Of a stretch of DNA of 21,789 bases, positions 1 to 9,348 are shown in pieces (position 1 is the first letter of the stretch; the number at the start of each line of letters is the position of its first letter). The position numbers were made by a program, and so were the translations under genes. Source of the DNA: Myxococcales bacterium (GTDB lineage Bacteria; Myxococcota; Bradymonadia; UBA7976; UBA1532); assembly GCA_020633515.1 (NCBI GenBank), contig JACKDM010000066.1, positions 1 through 21,789 of the forward strand. Reading direction: 5' to 3'. Below the pieces are notes generated by a model. That model saw only the letters and a program-made list of their open reading frames with translations. It made no database searches and was not told where the DNA came from.

Positions 1-92
1 AGCGCTTCGCGGAGGTCGGCGGGGACCTGCGCGGCGGCGGGGAGCGGGGTCGCTACGAGCGCCGCGAGGAGCGCGAGGCGGGCGGGGCGCAC
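1..92 (-). CDS. Secreted protein, N-terminal 30 codons only (runs off window)
   Basis: Reading leftward from a GTG at 92-90, the frame stays open to the window edge. It begins MRPARLALLAALVATPLP and continues AAAQVPADLREA. This is a textbook Sec signal peptide: two early arginines, a leucine/alanine-rich core, and an A-A-A|Q cleavage site near residue 21. The start lies only 2 nt after the stop of the upstream fibre-like gene, so it is probably the third gene of the same operon and translationally coupled to it. No separate ribosome binding site is obvious because the upstream gene's end occupies that space. Function cannot be judged from 30 residues; the export signal and operon position are what the sequence supports. 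Confidence 0.6.
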   Translation of the reverse strand, partial: MRPARLALLAALVATPLPAAAQVPADLREA

Positions 93-94
93 GG

Positions 95-1450
95 TCAGCG
101 GCAGCAGAACACCGGCTTGTTCTGTCCGCAGGCCACGTCGGGGCGGAGCTGCACGATGGGGCCGGTGAGGCCGCCGCCGTTGCCGGGGCTGGTGTAGCTG
201 AGGTTGACGGTGAGCTCGGTGCCGTTGGCGACGTCGGCGCTGTTGTACATCAGGCCCTGGCAGCTCACCTCGAGCGAGTTGTTGGCGTTGCGGGCCTGGC
301 TGCGGCCGATCTCGGCGACGGTCCAGGTCGAGGCGTTGATCGCGCCGGCGTTGTTGGCGTCGTAGCGGCCCTTGGCGATGGCGACCATGACCTCGTCGGC
401 CGAGCAGAAGTGCGCGGTCGGGTCGTTGGGGAAGCTGACCTCGCACATGCGGTTGGCGGCCTGGATGCCGACGCGGTTCTGGAAGCTGAACCGACCGGCG
501 CTGGTCTGGGCGCTGCGGCCGAGCAGGTAGGGCAGCCCGCCGTCGGCGACGGCCGCGATCTGGCGCTCGAGGGTCTCGATGCGGACGCGCAGCGCGTCGA
601 GGTCGGCGTCCTGCACGTAGTTGTTGTTCTCGAGGTAGGCGGCGACGTCGGCGCGGGTCATGTACTCGTTGACCTCGAGGTAGACCGCCAGATCGGCCTC
701 GGTGAGGAAGTCGGCGATCGCGACGGCGAGGTCGGCGTCGGTGACGAAGTCGAGCCCGGCGAGCGCGGCGGCGAGCTCGGCGTCGGTGACGTAGCCGTCG
801 AGGTCGTCGGCGGTGAGGTAGTCGCCGAGCGCGGCGGCGAGCTCGGCTTCGTTGATGTAGGTCTCGAGCTGCTCGACGCTGACGTAGGTGTCGCCGAGCC
901 CGGCGAGCGCGGCGGCGAGCTCGTCGTCGGTGACGTAGCCGTCGAGGTCGATCTCCCCGCCGCCGCCCTCGGCGATCAGCTCGACGACCTCGTCGCGGTC
1001 GATGTACTGCCGCGCGTCGAGCTCGACCTCGGTGACGAAGCTGTCGGGGCTCTGGCCGCGCAGGTAGTAGCTGTCGCGGGCGAAGAGCGCGTAGGGCACG
1101 CTCCCGACCTTCTGCCGGGGCTGCGCCTCGCCGTCGTTGGCGATCTCGATGCCGAGGTAGCCGATCTCGCCGGCGTTGACGCCGTCGACGATCGGGGTGT
1201 TCTGGCCGAGGTAGACGACGAAGACGCCGTCGTCGACCGGGACGTTGCCCCACACCTCTTCCCAGGTGGGGTTGGCGTCGTCGCGGCCGTCGTACATGCG
1301 GAAGGTCATGCGCACGTTGCCGTCGACGGGCGCGCCGTCGGCGTCGGTGAGGTAGCCCTGGTACGGGATCACCTCGGGGGCCTGCGCGAGCGCCGGGGTG
1401 GCGAGCGGCAGGGCGAGGAGGACGAGCGGAAGGTGCCGGGCGCTGATCAT
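95..1450 (-). CDS. Secreted fibre-like repeat protein with Cys-containing C-terminal domain
   Basis: This 451-aa protein is exported: the signal peptide has a core LPLVLLALPLATPALA followed by QAPE, cleaved near residue 22. Residues 27-125 (EVIPYQGYLTDADGAPVDG through VGSVPYALFA) match a head domain often seen in secreted proteins of Myxococcota and relatives. Residues 168-286 hold about seven imperfect repeats of the form [YF]-[VLM]-T-x-A-[DE]-L followed by an Ala/Leu helix, spaced 13-24 aa. These resemble the shaft repeats of trimeric fibres. A short coiled coil follows (about 284-303, with LERQI). The C-terminal 145 residues carry six cysteines (336, 349, 397, 441, 449, 450) and end in FCCR; I do not recognise this domain. 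The ATG at 1450 overlaps the upstream stop in an ATGA, which fixes the start. A surface fibre or adhesin role is inference. The reading frame extends upstream to 2059, but that part is a low-complexity Arg/Pro shadow of the preceding gene. Confidence 0.85.
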   Translation of the reverse strand: MISARHLPLVLLALPLATPALAQAPEVIPYQGYLTDADGAPVDGNVRMTFRMYDGRDDANPTWEEVWGNVPVDDGVFVVYLGQNTPIVDGVNAGEIGYLGIEIANDGEAQPRQKVGSVPYALFARDSYYLRGQSPDSFVTEVELDARQYIDRDEVVELIAEGGGGEIDLDGYVTDDELAAALAGLGDTYVSVEQLETYINEAELAAALGDYLTADDLDGYVTDAELAAALAGLDFVTDADLAVAIADFLTEADLAVYLEVNEYMTRADVAAYLENNNYVQDADLDALRVRIETLERQIAAVADGGLPYLLGRSAQTSAGRFSFQNRVGIQAANRMCEVSFPNDPTAHFCSADEVMVAIAKGRYDANNAGAINASTWTVAEIGRSQARNANNSLEVSCQGLMYNSADVANGTELTVNLSYTSPGNGGGLTGPIVQLRPDVACGQNKPVFCCR

Positions 1451-2403
1451 GGCTTCACCCCGATGCTGATGGGCTTGATGCGATAGCCGGGCGACGACAT
1501 GGGCTGCTGGTTGTCCCCGCCGCCGAGGATGCCGAGGAAGCCGCCGGCGAAGAGCGCGAAGGGCCCGCCGGCGGAGACGATCTGTCCGTGGATGGAGCCG
1601 ACGGGGCAGCCGTTGGGCAGGCCGCCGCGGCGGTCGGGGCAGGCGTCGTCGTCGTCGGCGACGCCGTCCCGGTCGCGGTCCTCGATCACCGGCGGCGGGC
1701 AGCCGTCGTCGCCCTGGCCGAACTGGTCGGGGCAGGCGTCCTCGCCGTCGGGCACGCCGTCGCCGTCGCGATCGGGGATCGGGCAGCCGTCGCGGCCGGT
1801 GCCGAACTCGTCGGGGCAGGCGTCCTCGCCATCGGGGACGCCGTCGCCGTCGCGGTCGTCGTCGGGGATCTCGTCGGGGCAGACGCCGTCGTCGGGCAGG
1901 CACTGCCGGCTCGGGCCGAACTGCTGACAGGTGAAGCCCTGCGGGCACTCGCGGGCGCTGCAATCGCGGGCGCAGGCGCTGTTGCCGGGCTGGCCGATGA
2001 GCGGGAGGCAGAGGTCGCGCGGGCCGCCGCACTGCTGGTCGGCGGTGCACGGCGAGCACAGCGGCAGCCGCGCCGCGGGGCGGCAGACGTCGGCGCCGTA
2101 TTCGATGCTGCGCTCGCAGTACCAGCCGTCGGGGCAGCCGTTCGCCTCGCCCGGCACGCAGCCGGCGATCGAGCAGACCCCGCCGCCCTCGGCGGTCGGC
2201 ACGCAGTAGCCGCTCTCGCAGTCCGATGCGCTCTCGCAGGGATCGCCGAAGTTGCCGAGCGGCCCGCGATCGGGCGGATCCGGCGGGATGAATGCGTCGA
2301 CGGCGCCATCGACCGCGGGCGGTCGGGTGTCGGCGGGCGTGTCGACGTCGGTCGCGTCACATGCCAGCAGCCCGAGCGCTGGCAGCCACCAAAAGCGTCT
2401 CAT
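1447..2403 (-). CDS. Cys-rich lipoprotein with three thrombospondin type 3 calcium-binding repeats
   Basis: This 318-aa lipoprotein has a signal peptide ending in a lipobox (LLAC, Cys15), so it should be anchored to a membrane and probably surface-facing. A Pro/Asp-rich linker follows (16-50), then a cysteine-rich region (about 53-176) with paired CxxxxDC/GYC motifs typical of myxobacterial surface lipoproteins. Three TSP3-type repeats (about 183-209, 211-236, 242-267) follow, each with D-R-D-x-D-G-V-x-D-x-x-D-A-C-P-D and a closing D/N-G-C-P. Family knowledge says these bind calcium and form rigid stalks. The last 50 residues are Gly-rich. The ATG at 2403 has a strong GGGAGG about 6 nt upstream. 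It is the first gene of a minus-strand operon and overlaps the fibre-like gene by 4 nt, implying coupled synthesis. A stalk or anchor role for its neighbour is inference. Confidence 0.85.
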   Translation of the reverse strand: MRRFWWLPALGLLACDATDVDTPADTRPPAVDGAVDAFIPPDPPDRGPLGNFGDPCESASDCESGYCVPTAEGGGVCSIAGCVPGEANGCPDGWYCERSIEYGADVCRPAARLPLCSPCTADQQCGGPRDLCLPLIGQPGNSACARDCSARECPQGFTCQQFGPSRQCLPDDGVCPDEIPDDDRDGDGVPDGEDACPDEFGTGRDGCPIPDRDGDGVPDGEDACPDQFGQGDDGCPPPVIEDRDRDGVADDDDACPDRRGGLPNGCPVGSIHGQIVSAGGPFALFAGGFLGILGGGDNQQPMSSPGYRIKPISIGVKP

Positions 2404-2442
2404 CTGGCCTCCCCCCCATCTCGGTGGCCCGAGTCGAAAATC

Positions 2443-2472
2443 ACGGTACGAGTGTAAACCCATGCGAGTCAA
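2443..2472 (-). promoter_or_regulatory. Candidate sigma70-type promoter of the lipoprotein/fibre operon
   Basis: On the minus strand, TTGACT (2472-2467) lies 18 bp before TACCGT (2448-2443), which is 40 nt upstream of the ATG at 2403. The -35 matches 5 of 6 consensus bases and the -10 about 3 of 6. The 65-bp gap between the plsC-like stop and this start is less GC-rich than its surroundings, which is consistent with a promoter. The -35 overlaps the plsC-like stop codon. No transcript evidence is available. Confidence 0.35.
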
Positions 2473-3227
2473 CCCTTCGGCGGGTTTCGCGTCGCCAGTG
2501 GAGTCACCCTGTCGAGCAGCGCCTCGATCCGTTCGCGGGCGAGCGCCTTGAGCGTGTCGAGGTCGTCGAGGGTCATGCCCCGCGTCGGGATCGGCTCCCC
2601 GACGGTCACCCAGGCCTCGGCGCGGCCGAAGCGCCAGTCGTGCTTCGGCAGCGCGGTGCCGGTGCCGGCGACCGCGAGCGGCAGGATCGCGGCCTGCATC
2701 TCGATCGCGAGCCGGAACGCGCCGTCCTTGAACGGCAGCATCTCGGGGACCTTGGAGCGGGTGCCCTCGGGGAAGATCATGACCGGCACCCCACGCTTCA
2801 GATACTCGGCGCAGCGGCTCATCGCGGCGCGGGCCGAGTCGCGCATCCCACGGTTGACCGGGATGTCACCCGCCATGCGCATCGACCAGCCGACGAACGG
2901 GATGCGGAAGACGATCGCCTTCGAGAGCCACTTCATCTCCCACGGCAGGTGCGAGATGAGGAACGGGTCGGCCTGCGAGCGGTGGTTGCTGACGACGACC
3001 ATGCCCTCCGGTCGCCGGCGGGGGAGCTCGCCGTGCACCCGGAACCGCCACAGCGGGTTGAGCTTGCTCGCGAGCACGCCCGACAGCCGCCACATGCGCC
3101 CGACGATCAGGCTGTCGCGGTCGAAGGGCCAGGTGACGAGCCGCACGACGAGGAAGATGAAGAAGCCGACGATGATGATGATGCTGATGCAGGCCCAGGC
3201 CCAGATGGACAGGAGCGTCTGCTTCAT
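2469..3227 (-). CDS. plsC: 1-acyl-sn-glycerol-3-phosphate acyltransferase family protein (PlsC-like)
   Basis: The family transfers an acyl chain to lysophosphatidic acid to make phosphatidic acid at the cytoplasmic membrane. The 252-aa length is normal for it. Residues 8-31 form a hydrophobic N-terminal membrane anchor. The catalytic H-x4-D motif is intact (NHRSQAD, His82 and Asp87). The acceptor-binding block follows as IPVNR (122-126) and FPEGTRS (152-158), then a PLAVAGTGTALPK-type block. The ATG at 3227 is preceded by GGAGG at a proper distance. It sits 51 nt downstream of the response-regulator stop on the same strand, so the two may be co-transcribed. The acyltransferase family is clear. 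Whether this is the housekeeping plsC or a paralogue acting on another acceptor cannot be told from sequence alone. Confidence 0.9.
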   Translation of the reverse strand: MKQTLLSIWAWACISIIIIVGFFIFLVVRLVTWPFDRDSLIVGRMWRLSGVLASKLNPLWRFRVHGELPRRRPEGMVVVSNHRSQADPFLISHLPWEMKWLSKAIVFRIPFVGWSMRMAGDIPVNRGMRDSARAAMSRCAEYLKRGVPVMIFPEGTRSKVPEMLPFKDGAFRLAIEMQAAILPLAVAGTGTALPKHDWRFGRAEAWVTVGEPIPTRGMTLDDLDTLKALARERIEALLDRVTPLATRNPPKG

Positions 3228-3278
3228 CGCGGTCGCCTCCGGTGGGGAGCGGGTTGAACGGTCGCGACGGGCGCGATT

Positions 3279-5372
<2,094 letters not shown>

Positions 5373-5526
5373 CAGGGCGCGCCTCCCGTTGTTTTGTCCA
5401 TTCGCCGCCCGGTCACGGTCGCTCAGGCTAACCCGCCCAAACCCGCCGCACAAGCCCGCGCCGAGGTTGACAATCGCAGCGCAAAACCGCATTTCCACGG
5501 CATTCCTCGACGGGGAGAGACCACCC
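5373..5526. promoter_or_regulatory. Divergent intergenic region between the regulator and the outer-membrane protein
   Basis: These 154 bp separate the divergent starts and are noticeably more AT-rich than the genes. On the plus strand TTGACA (5467-5472) is followed after 17 bp by CATTTC (5490-5495), giving a possible promoter for the outer-membrane protein with a perfect -35 and a poor -10. I looked for a sigma54 -24/-12 element (GG and GC about 10 bp apart in a TGGCAC/TTGC context) in either direction and found none convincing. The divergent arrangement is a common way for a regulator to control its neighbour, but this link is inference. Confidence 0.35.
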
Positions 5527-6612
5527 ATGCAGCTCCGTATCACCGCCCTCGGCCTCGCCCTCCCGCTCGCCGCCGTGACGGCGCGCGCGCAGGACACCGA
5601 CTATGTACCGCCCGGCGCTCAGGTGAGCGCCGCGGTCGAAGAGCAGAAGAAGGCCGCCGAGCAGAAGCCGGCCGACGGCTGGACGATCAAGGTCGAGCTC
5701 GGCCTCAACGGCGCGCTGACCAACACCAGCGGCGTCGTCGGCACCGACGACGGCAACACCGTGCAGTTCGGGATCGCGCTCAAGGGTCAGGCCGACCTGC
5801 GCGCCGGTGACCACGAGTGGCGCAACGAGCTCGCGCTCGCCCACGCCCAGACCCAGACCCCGGCGCTCCCCGTCTTCGTCAAGGGCACCGACCAGCTCGA
5901 CCTCAGCTCGATGTACCTCTACCACATCCCCGCGGTGCCCTGGCTCGGCCCCTTCGCCCGCGCCCGGATGCAGACCTCGATCTTCTCCGGCCGCCTCGTC
6001 GTCGCGCTCGCCCCCAAGCCCGACCCGAGCGCCCCCGACGTGCAGGTCGTCATCGACGGGGGGGAGCCGACCGAGCTCGACACCAAGACCGAAGACAACA
6101 AGCGCTACGGCTTCCTCGAGCTGACCGACCCGTTCCAGCCCCTGCTCTTGCGCGAGAGCGCCGGTGTCTTCGCGCAGCCGCTCGACGACAAGACGCTGCG
6201 CCTCACCGTCAGCCTCGGCGCCGGCGCACAGCAGGTCTTCGCCGACGGCGGCCGCGCGGTCACCGACGACGCGGCGACGCCCGCGATCGAGGTCAGCTCG
6301 CTCAACGACAGCCAGCAGATCGGCGCCGAGGTCGACGTCACCGCCGGCGGCGCGGTCACCGAGACCATCGGCTACTCGCTCGGGGTCAACGTGCTCTACC
6401 CGTTCTACTCCGACCCCGAGGCGACCGTCGGCGGCAAGGTCCTCGAGGGCGTCGAGCTGACCAACGTCGAGGTCTCCGCCAAGCTGAGCGTCAAGCTCGC
6501 CGCCTGGGCCTCGCTCGATTACGTCTTGTCGGCGAAGTACCTGCCGCTCATCATCGACGAGTGGCAGGTGCAGAACGGGCTGTTGCTCAACTCCTCGTTC
6601 AACCTGCTCTGA
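5527..6612 (+). CDS. Secreted outer-membrane beta-barrel protein, DUF3078-like
   Basis: This 361-aa protein has a signal peptide (MQLRITALGLALPLAAVTARAQ, cleavage at A-R-A|Q). A charged linker with a short Lys/Glu coiled stretch (about 36-49) comes next, then repeated amphipathic strands typical of an outer-membrane barrel: WTIKVELGLNGALTN, FGIALKGQADL, HEWRNELALAHAQ, LDLSSMYLYHI, WLGPFARARMQTSIF. The order (tryptophan/asparagine strand, 'kgtDQL' strand, tyrosine strand, 'arF...T.iF' strand, later a YLPLIIDEWQVQNGL strand) resembles DUF3078 proteins, which have no assigned function. The ATG at 5527 has GGGAGAG upstream. It is the first gene of a plus-strand run and is divergent from the sigma54 regulator. 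Length and strand pattern are regular and nothing is broken. The family call is by eye. Confidence 0.75.
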   Translation: MQLRITALGLALPLAAVTARAQDTDYVPPGAQVSAAVEEQKKAAEQKPADGWTIKVELGLNGALTNTSGVVGTDDGNTVQFGIALKGQADLRAGDHEWRNELALAHAQTQTPALPVFVKGTDQLDLSSMYLYHIPAVPWLGPFARARMQTSIFSGRLVVALAPKPDPSAPDVQVVIDGGEPTELDTKTEDNKRYGFLELTDPFQPLLLRESAGVFAQPLDDKTLRLTVSLGAGAQQVFADGGRAVTDDAATPAIEVSSLNDSQQIGAEVDVTAGGAVTETIGYSLGVNVLYPFYSDPEATVGGKVLEGVELTNVEVSAKLSVKLAAWASLDYVLSAKYLPLIIDEWQVQNGLLLNSSFNLL

Positions 6613-6716
6613 GCCGAGCGCGCACGGCGAGAATGAGCACCGAGCCCGCTGCGGCCGATCTCCGGTCGCCGGCATCAGAACCCTCGAACGGACGCCCCCC
6701 TACAGGAGGAGAACCG

Positions 6717-7421
6717 ATGTCCTACGCCGCCTTTCAGGATCGCGCGGCCGCCCATGCCACGGTCAACGAGCGCGCCGAGTTCATCCGGCTGACCTACCTG
6801 CACCTCGGCGGCGCGGTGCTCGCGTTCGCCGCGCTCTGTTATGCCATCGTCACCTCGCCCATCGCCCCGGCCATGCTGGAGTGGATCGGCGCCGGCCGCT
6901 TCAACTGGCTCATCCTCATCGCCGCCTTCATGGGCGCCGGCTGGATCGCGCAGCGCTGGGCGATGTCGGGCGGCTCGGTCGGCAAGCAGTACCTCGGCCT
7001 CGCGCTCTACGTGGTCGCCGAAGCCTTCATCTTCACCCCGCTGCTCTTCATCGCCGCCTACCTGATCGGTGACCCGATGGTCATCCCTTCGGCGGGCATC
7101 CTCACCCTCGCCGTCTTCGGTGGCCTCACCGCGACCGTCTTCATCACCAAGAAGGACTTCTCCTTCCTCGGCAAGGCGCTGATGATCGCCGGCTTCGCGG
7201 CGCTCGGGCTCATCGTCGTCTCGGCGATCTTCGGCTTCAGCCTCGGGGTGCTCTTCTCGGCCGCCATGGTCGCCCTCGCCGGCGGCTACGTGCTCTACTA
7301 CACCTCGAACGTGCTGCATCACTACCCGGTGGGCGCGCACGTCGCCGCCTCGCTCGCGCTCTTCTCGGCGCTCGCGCTGCTCTTCTACTACATCCTCATG
7401 CTCTTCACCTCGCGCCGCTGA
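6717..7421 (+). CDS. Bax inhibitor-1 / YccA-family integral membrane protein
   Basis: This 234-aa protein is almost entirely transmembrane, with about seven hydrophobic segments beginning near residues 28, 62, 92, 122, 148, 170 and 205. The N-terminus is short and hydrophilic (SYAAFQDRAAAHATVNERAEFIRLTYLHL), as in bacterial BI-1 proteins such as YbhL and YccA. The family signature near the C-terminus is present as AGGYVLYYTSNVLHHYP followed by a final hydrophobic helix (ASLALFSALALLFYYILML). In other bacteria YccA modulates the membrane protease FtsH, and eukaryotic relatives are calcium-leak channels; the activity here is not known. AGGAGGAG lies 6-7 nt upstream of the ATG, a very strong ribosome binding site. 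The next gene, a membrane metalloprotease, starts 50 nt downstream, so the pair is probably one operon. Confidence 0.9.
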   Translation: MSYAAFQDRAAAHATVNERAEFIRLTYLHLGGAVLAFAALCYAIVTSPIAPAMLEWIGAGRFNWLILIAAFMGAGWIAQRWAMSGGSVGKQYLGLALYVVAEAFIFTPLLFIAAYLIGDPMVIPSAGILTLAVFGGLTATVFITKKDFSFLGKALMIAGFAALGLIVVSAIFGFSLGVLFSAAMVALAGGYVLYYTSNVLHHYPVGAHVAASLALFSALALLFYYILMLFTSRR

Positions 7422-7470
7422 GCGGCGCATGTTCGACCTCGACGACCGCGCCGAGAAGGAGGGCCCGCCG

Positions 7471-8319
7471 ATGAGCGGCGGGGACAAGCTCATCCTGATC
7501 GGCTTCTGCGTCGTCGTCTTCGGGCTCTTCACGGCCGAGGTCCTCCGCGACTTCGGCCCCGCCCGCCTCTCCATCGTCTGGTTCCTCGCCGCCTGGGTCG
7601 TGCTCACCGCGATCCACGAGGCCGGGCACGCGCTCGTCGCGCGCCTCGTCGGGTGGAAGGTCGACCGGTTGCAGCTCGGCTTCGGCACCGTGCTCGCCCG
7701 CGGCGCGGTCGGCGGCGTGCCCGTCGAGCTGCGCGCGTTCCCGATCGTCGGCCTCGTCGGCGTCGTGCCCGACCGCCTCGCCGGCGCCCGCTGGAAGAAC
7801 GCGCTGATCTACGCCGCCGGCCCCGGGGTCGAGCTCGCCGCCGCCGCGCTCGTCGCCGCCCTGGTCGGGTGGGAGACGATCTTCACCCTCGGCGGCGGCC
7901 ACGGCCGCGTCGCCGCGCAGAGCTTCTGCCTCGCCGCGCTCATCGGCGCCGGGCTCAACCTCATCCCGTTCAGCCCGCGCCCCGGCCAGGTCACCGACGG
8001 GCTCGGGATCCTCTTGAGCCCGGTGATGCCGCGGGTGCACTTCGAAGCGATGATGGTGCGCCCCGAGCTGCGCCGCGGCTTCGACCTGCTCGACGCCGGC
8101 CGCCCGCAAGACGCGCTCGCCCACTTCGAAGCCGCGTCGACGCGCCACCCGGAGGTGATCGTGCTGCACGCCGCCGCCGCCCGCGCGCTCGTCGCGCTCG
8201 GCCGCGGTGACGAGGCGCTGATGCGGCTGCGCCGGCTCATCGACGAGACCGACCCCGACGACCGCCCCGACGCCGAGCGCGCCTTCGACGAGCTGCGCGC
8301 CTTCATCGCCGCGCGCTGA
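7471..8319 (+). CDS. Site-2-protease-like membrane zinc metalloprotease (M50) with TPR-like tail
   Basis: This 282-aa protein is a predicted intramembrane zinc protease. The first segment (about 7-22) is hydrophobic. The zinc motif HExxH appears as HEAGH (49-53) inside the second hydrophobic segment. A membrane hairpin with AGPGVE (116-121) follows, and a third segment carries NLIPFS (163-168) with the presumed third zinc ligand in T-D-G (Asp176). The residues between NLIP and DG are longer than in the compact N-P-x-x-x-x-D-G form, a variant also seen in some M50 proteins. The cytosolic tail (about 195-282) looks like two TPR-like helical pairs (RRGFDLLDAGRPQDALAHFEAA, then VLHAAAARALVALGRGDEALMRL). 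The start is the ATG at 7471 with AAGGAGG about 8 nt upstream; an in-frame ATG at 7429 lacks a site. The substrate is unknown. Confidence 0.85.
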   Translation: MSGGDKLILIGFCVVVFGLFTAEVLRDFGPARLSIVWFLAAWVVLTAIHEAGHALVARLVGWKVDRLQLGFGTVLARGAVGGVPVELRAFPIVGLVGVVPDRLAGARWKNALIYAAGPGVELAAAALVAALVGWETIFTLGGGHGRVAAQSFCLAALIGAGLNLIPFSPRPGQVTDGLGILLSPVMPRVHFEAMMVRPELRRGFDLLDAGRPQDALAHFEAASTRHPEVIVLHAAAARALVALGRGDEALMRLRRLIDETDPDDRPDAERAFDELRAFIAAR

Positions 8320-8326
8320 CCGCGCG

Positions 8327-8356
8327 CTGGCACGCCATCCGGCGCGGCGCTATCCT
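8327..8356 (+). promoter_or_regulatory. Candidate promoter of the 320-aa gene
   Basis: CTGGCA (8327-8332), an 18-bp spacer and TATCCT (8351-8356) lie in the 66-bp gap before the ATG at 8386. The -35 matches 4 of 6 and the -10 4 of 6 consensus bases. The TGGCAC string could suggest a sigma54 -24 element, but the matching -12 GC is missing. Assigned by eye only. Confidence 0.35.
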
Positions 8357-8385
8357 CCCCCGCCCTCCTGCCACCCGGAGCCTCG

Positions 8386-9348
8386 ATGGATCTGCACGCC
8401 CACCTGCTCGCCCGCCTCGCCGCCGACGGCGAAGGGCTCGCCCGCCTCGCGGTCGACCACGTCTTCGCCACCCCGCTCTCGACCTTCATCAACCCCGAGC
8501 GCGTCGACCTCTGGCTCGACGACGCCTTCGACGAGGGCCTGCTGCGCGACGCGATCGAGCAGCACGCCCGCGGCTTCATCACCCGCGAGCAGGCCCGCGC
8601 CCGCGAGCGCGGCGACACCGTGCGCGACTGGCTCCCCGCCGAGGCGCAGGCCGAGCTGCGCGCGCTCGCCGCCCGCCCGGTGAAGTTCAGGCGCGAGACC
8701 CTCGAGCGCCTCGTCGACCAGGACGCCGTGCGCGACATCCTCCGCGCGCTCGTGCAGGAGACCCTCGACCGCTTCGTCGAGACCTTCAAGCCCGGCGGCA
8801 GCGGCGGCGGCCTCATCGGCGCCGTCGGCCGCGGCGCCATCGGCATCGCCGGCCGCGCCAGCCGCGGGCTCCTCGGCGGCCTCGGCAGCCAGTTCGAAGA
8901 CGCGCTCCGCGCCGGGGTCGGCGCCTTCGTCAGTGGATCGATGGGCATGCTCAGCCAGCGCTTCATCAGCATCCTCATGCAGCCCGAGACCGCCACCCGC
9001 CTCGGCCGGATGCGGCTGTCGGCCTACGACCGCGCCGTCGCCGCGCCGACGACCGCGCTGTGGGACGCCGCCGCCGCCGAGGAGGCCACGATCGGCGACC
9101 TCGTCGAGACGCTGCCCGCCGCCATCGCCCACAACCTCGACCGCCCCGAGGTGCGCGCGATCGTGCGCGCCGAGCTCGGCCGCTGGGTCGAGGCCGAGGG
9201 CGAGCGCCCGATCCGATCGTTCCTGCCCGACGCGCGCGCCGAGACCCTTCGCGACGAGATCGCCGCGCTCGCCGCGCCGCTGCTCGAAGACTTCGCCCGC
9301 AGCGATGGCTTCCGCGAATGGCTCGGGGGCGGTGAGACGGCCATTTGA
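8386..9348 (+). CDS. Hypothetical protein, alpha-helical, Gly/Ala-rich middle
   Basis: I do not recognise this 320-aa protein. It has no signal peptide at the N-terminus. Residues 1-135 are helical and acidic/arginine-rich (for example FDEGLLRDAIEQHARGF, LERLVDQDAVRDILRALVQETLDRFVE). Residues about 137-160 are Gly/Ala-rich (GGSGGGLIGAVGRGAIGIAG) and lead into a weakly hydrophobic stretch to about 200 that could touch a membrane. Residues 200-320 are again helical with regularly spaced L/V/A (IGDLVETLPAAIAHNL, LRDEIAALAAPLLEDFA). The two helical halves look loosely similar to each other (both have 'R..ir.l....e.l' patterns), which may reflect an internal duplication. The ATG has GGAG 7 nt upstream. 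Codon use matches its neighbours, so it is very likely a real gene. Confidence 0.8.
   Translation: MDLHAHLLARLAADGEGLARLAVDHVFATPLSTFINPERVDLWLDDAFDEGLLRDAIEQHARGFITREQARARERGDTVRDWLPAEAQAELRALAARPVKFRRETLERLVDQDAVRDILRALVQETLDRFVETFKPGGSGGGLIGAVGRGAIGIAGRASRGLLGGLGSQFEDALRAGVGAFVSGSMGMLSQRFISILMQPETATRLGRMRLSAYDRAVAAPTTALWDAAAAEEATIGDLVETLPAAIAHNLDRPEVRAIVRAELGRWVEAEGERPIRSFLPDARAETLRDEIAALAAPLLEDFARSDGFREWLGGGETAI

Noticed and set aside
1499..2551. Several plus-strand open frames opposite the TSP3 lipoprotein
   Set aside because: Their Ser/Pro/Arg- or Ala/Val/Gly-rich composition is the antisense of TSP3 and Cys-rich repeats; no independent support.
5373..5597. Longer N-terminus for the response regulator
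   Set aside because: The additional 75 codons have no domain content and cover the AT-richer divergent promoter region; GTG 5372 has a GGGAGG site and starts right at the REC domain.
7429..7470. Earlier ATG for the M50 protease
   Set aside because: It sits 7 nt after the preceding stop with no ribosome site and adds a charged leader; ATG 7471 has AAGGAGG.
8328..8343. Sigma54 promoter (TGGCAC) before the 320-aa gene
   Set aside because: The position where the -12 GC should be reads GG, and no TTGC is present.
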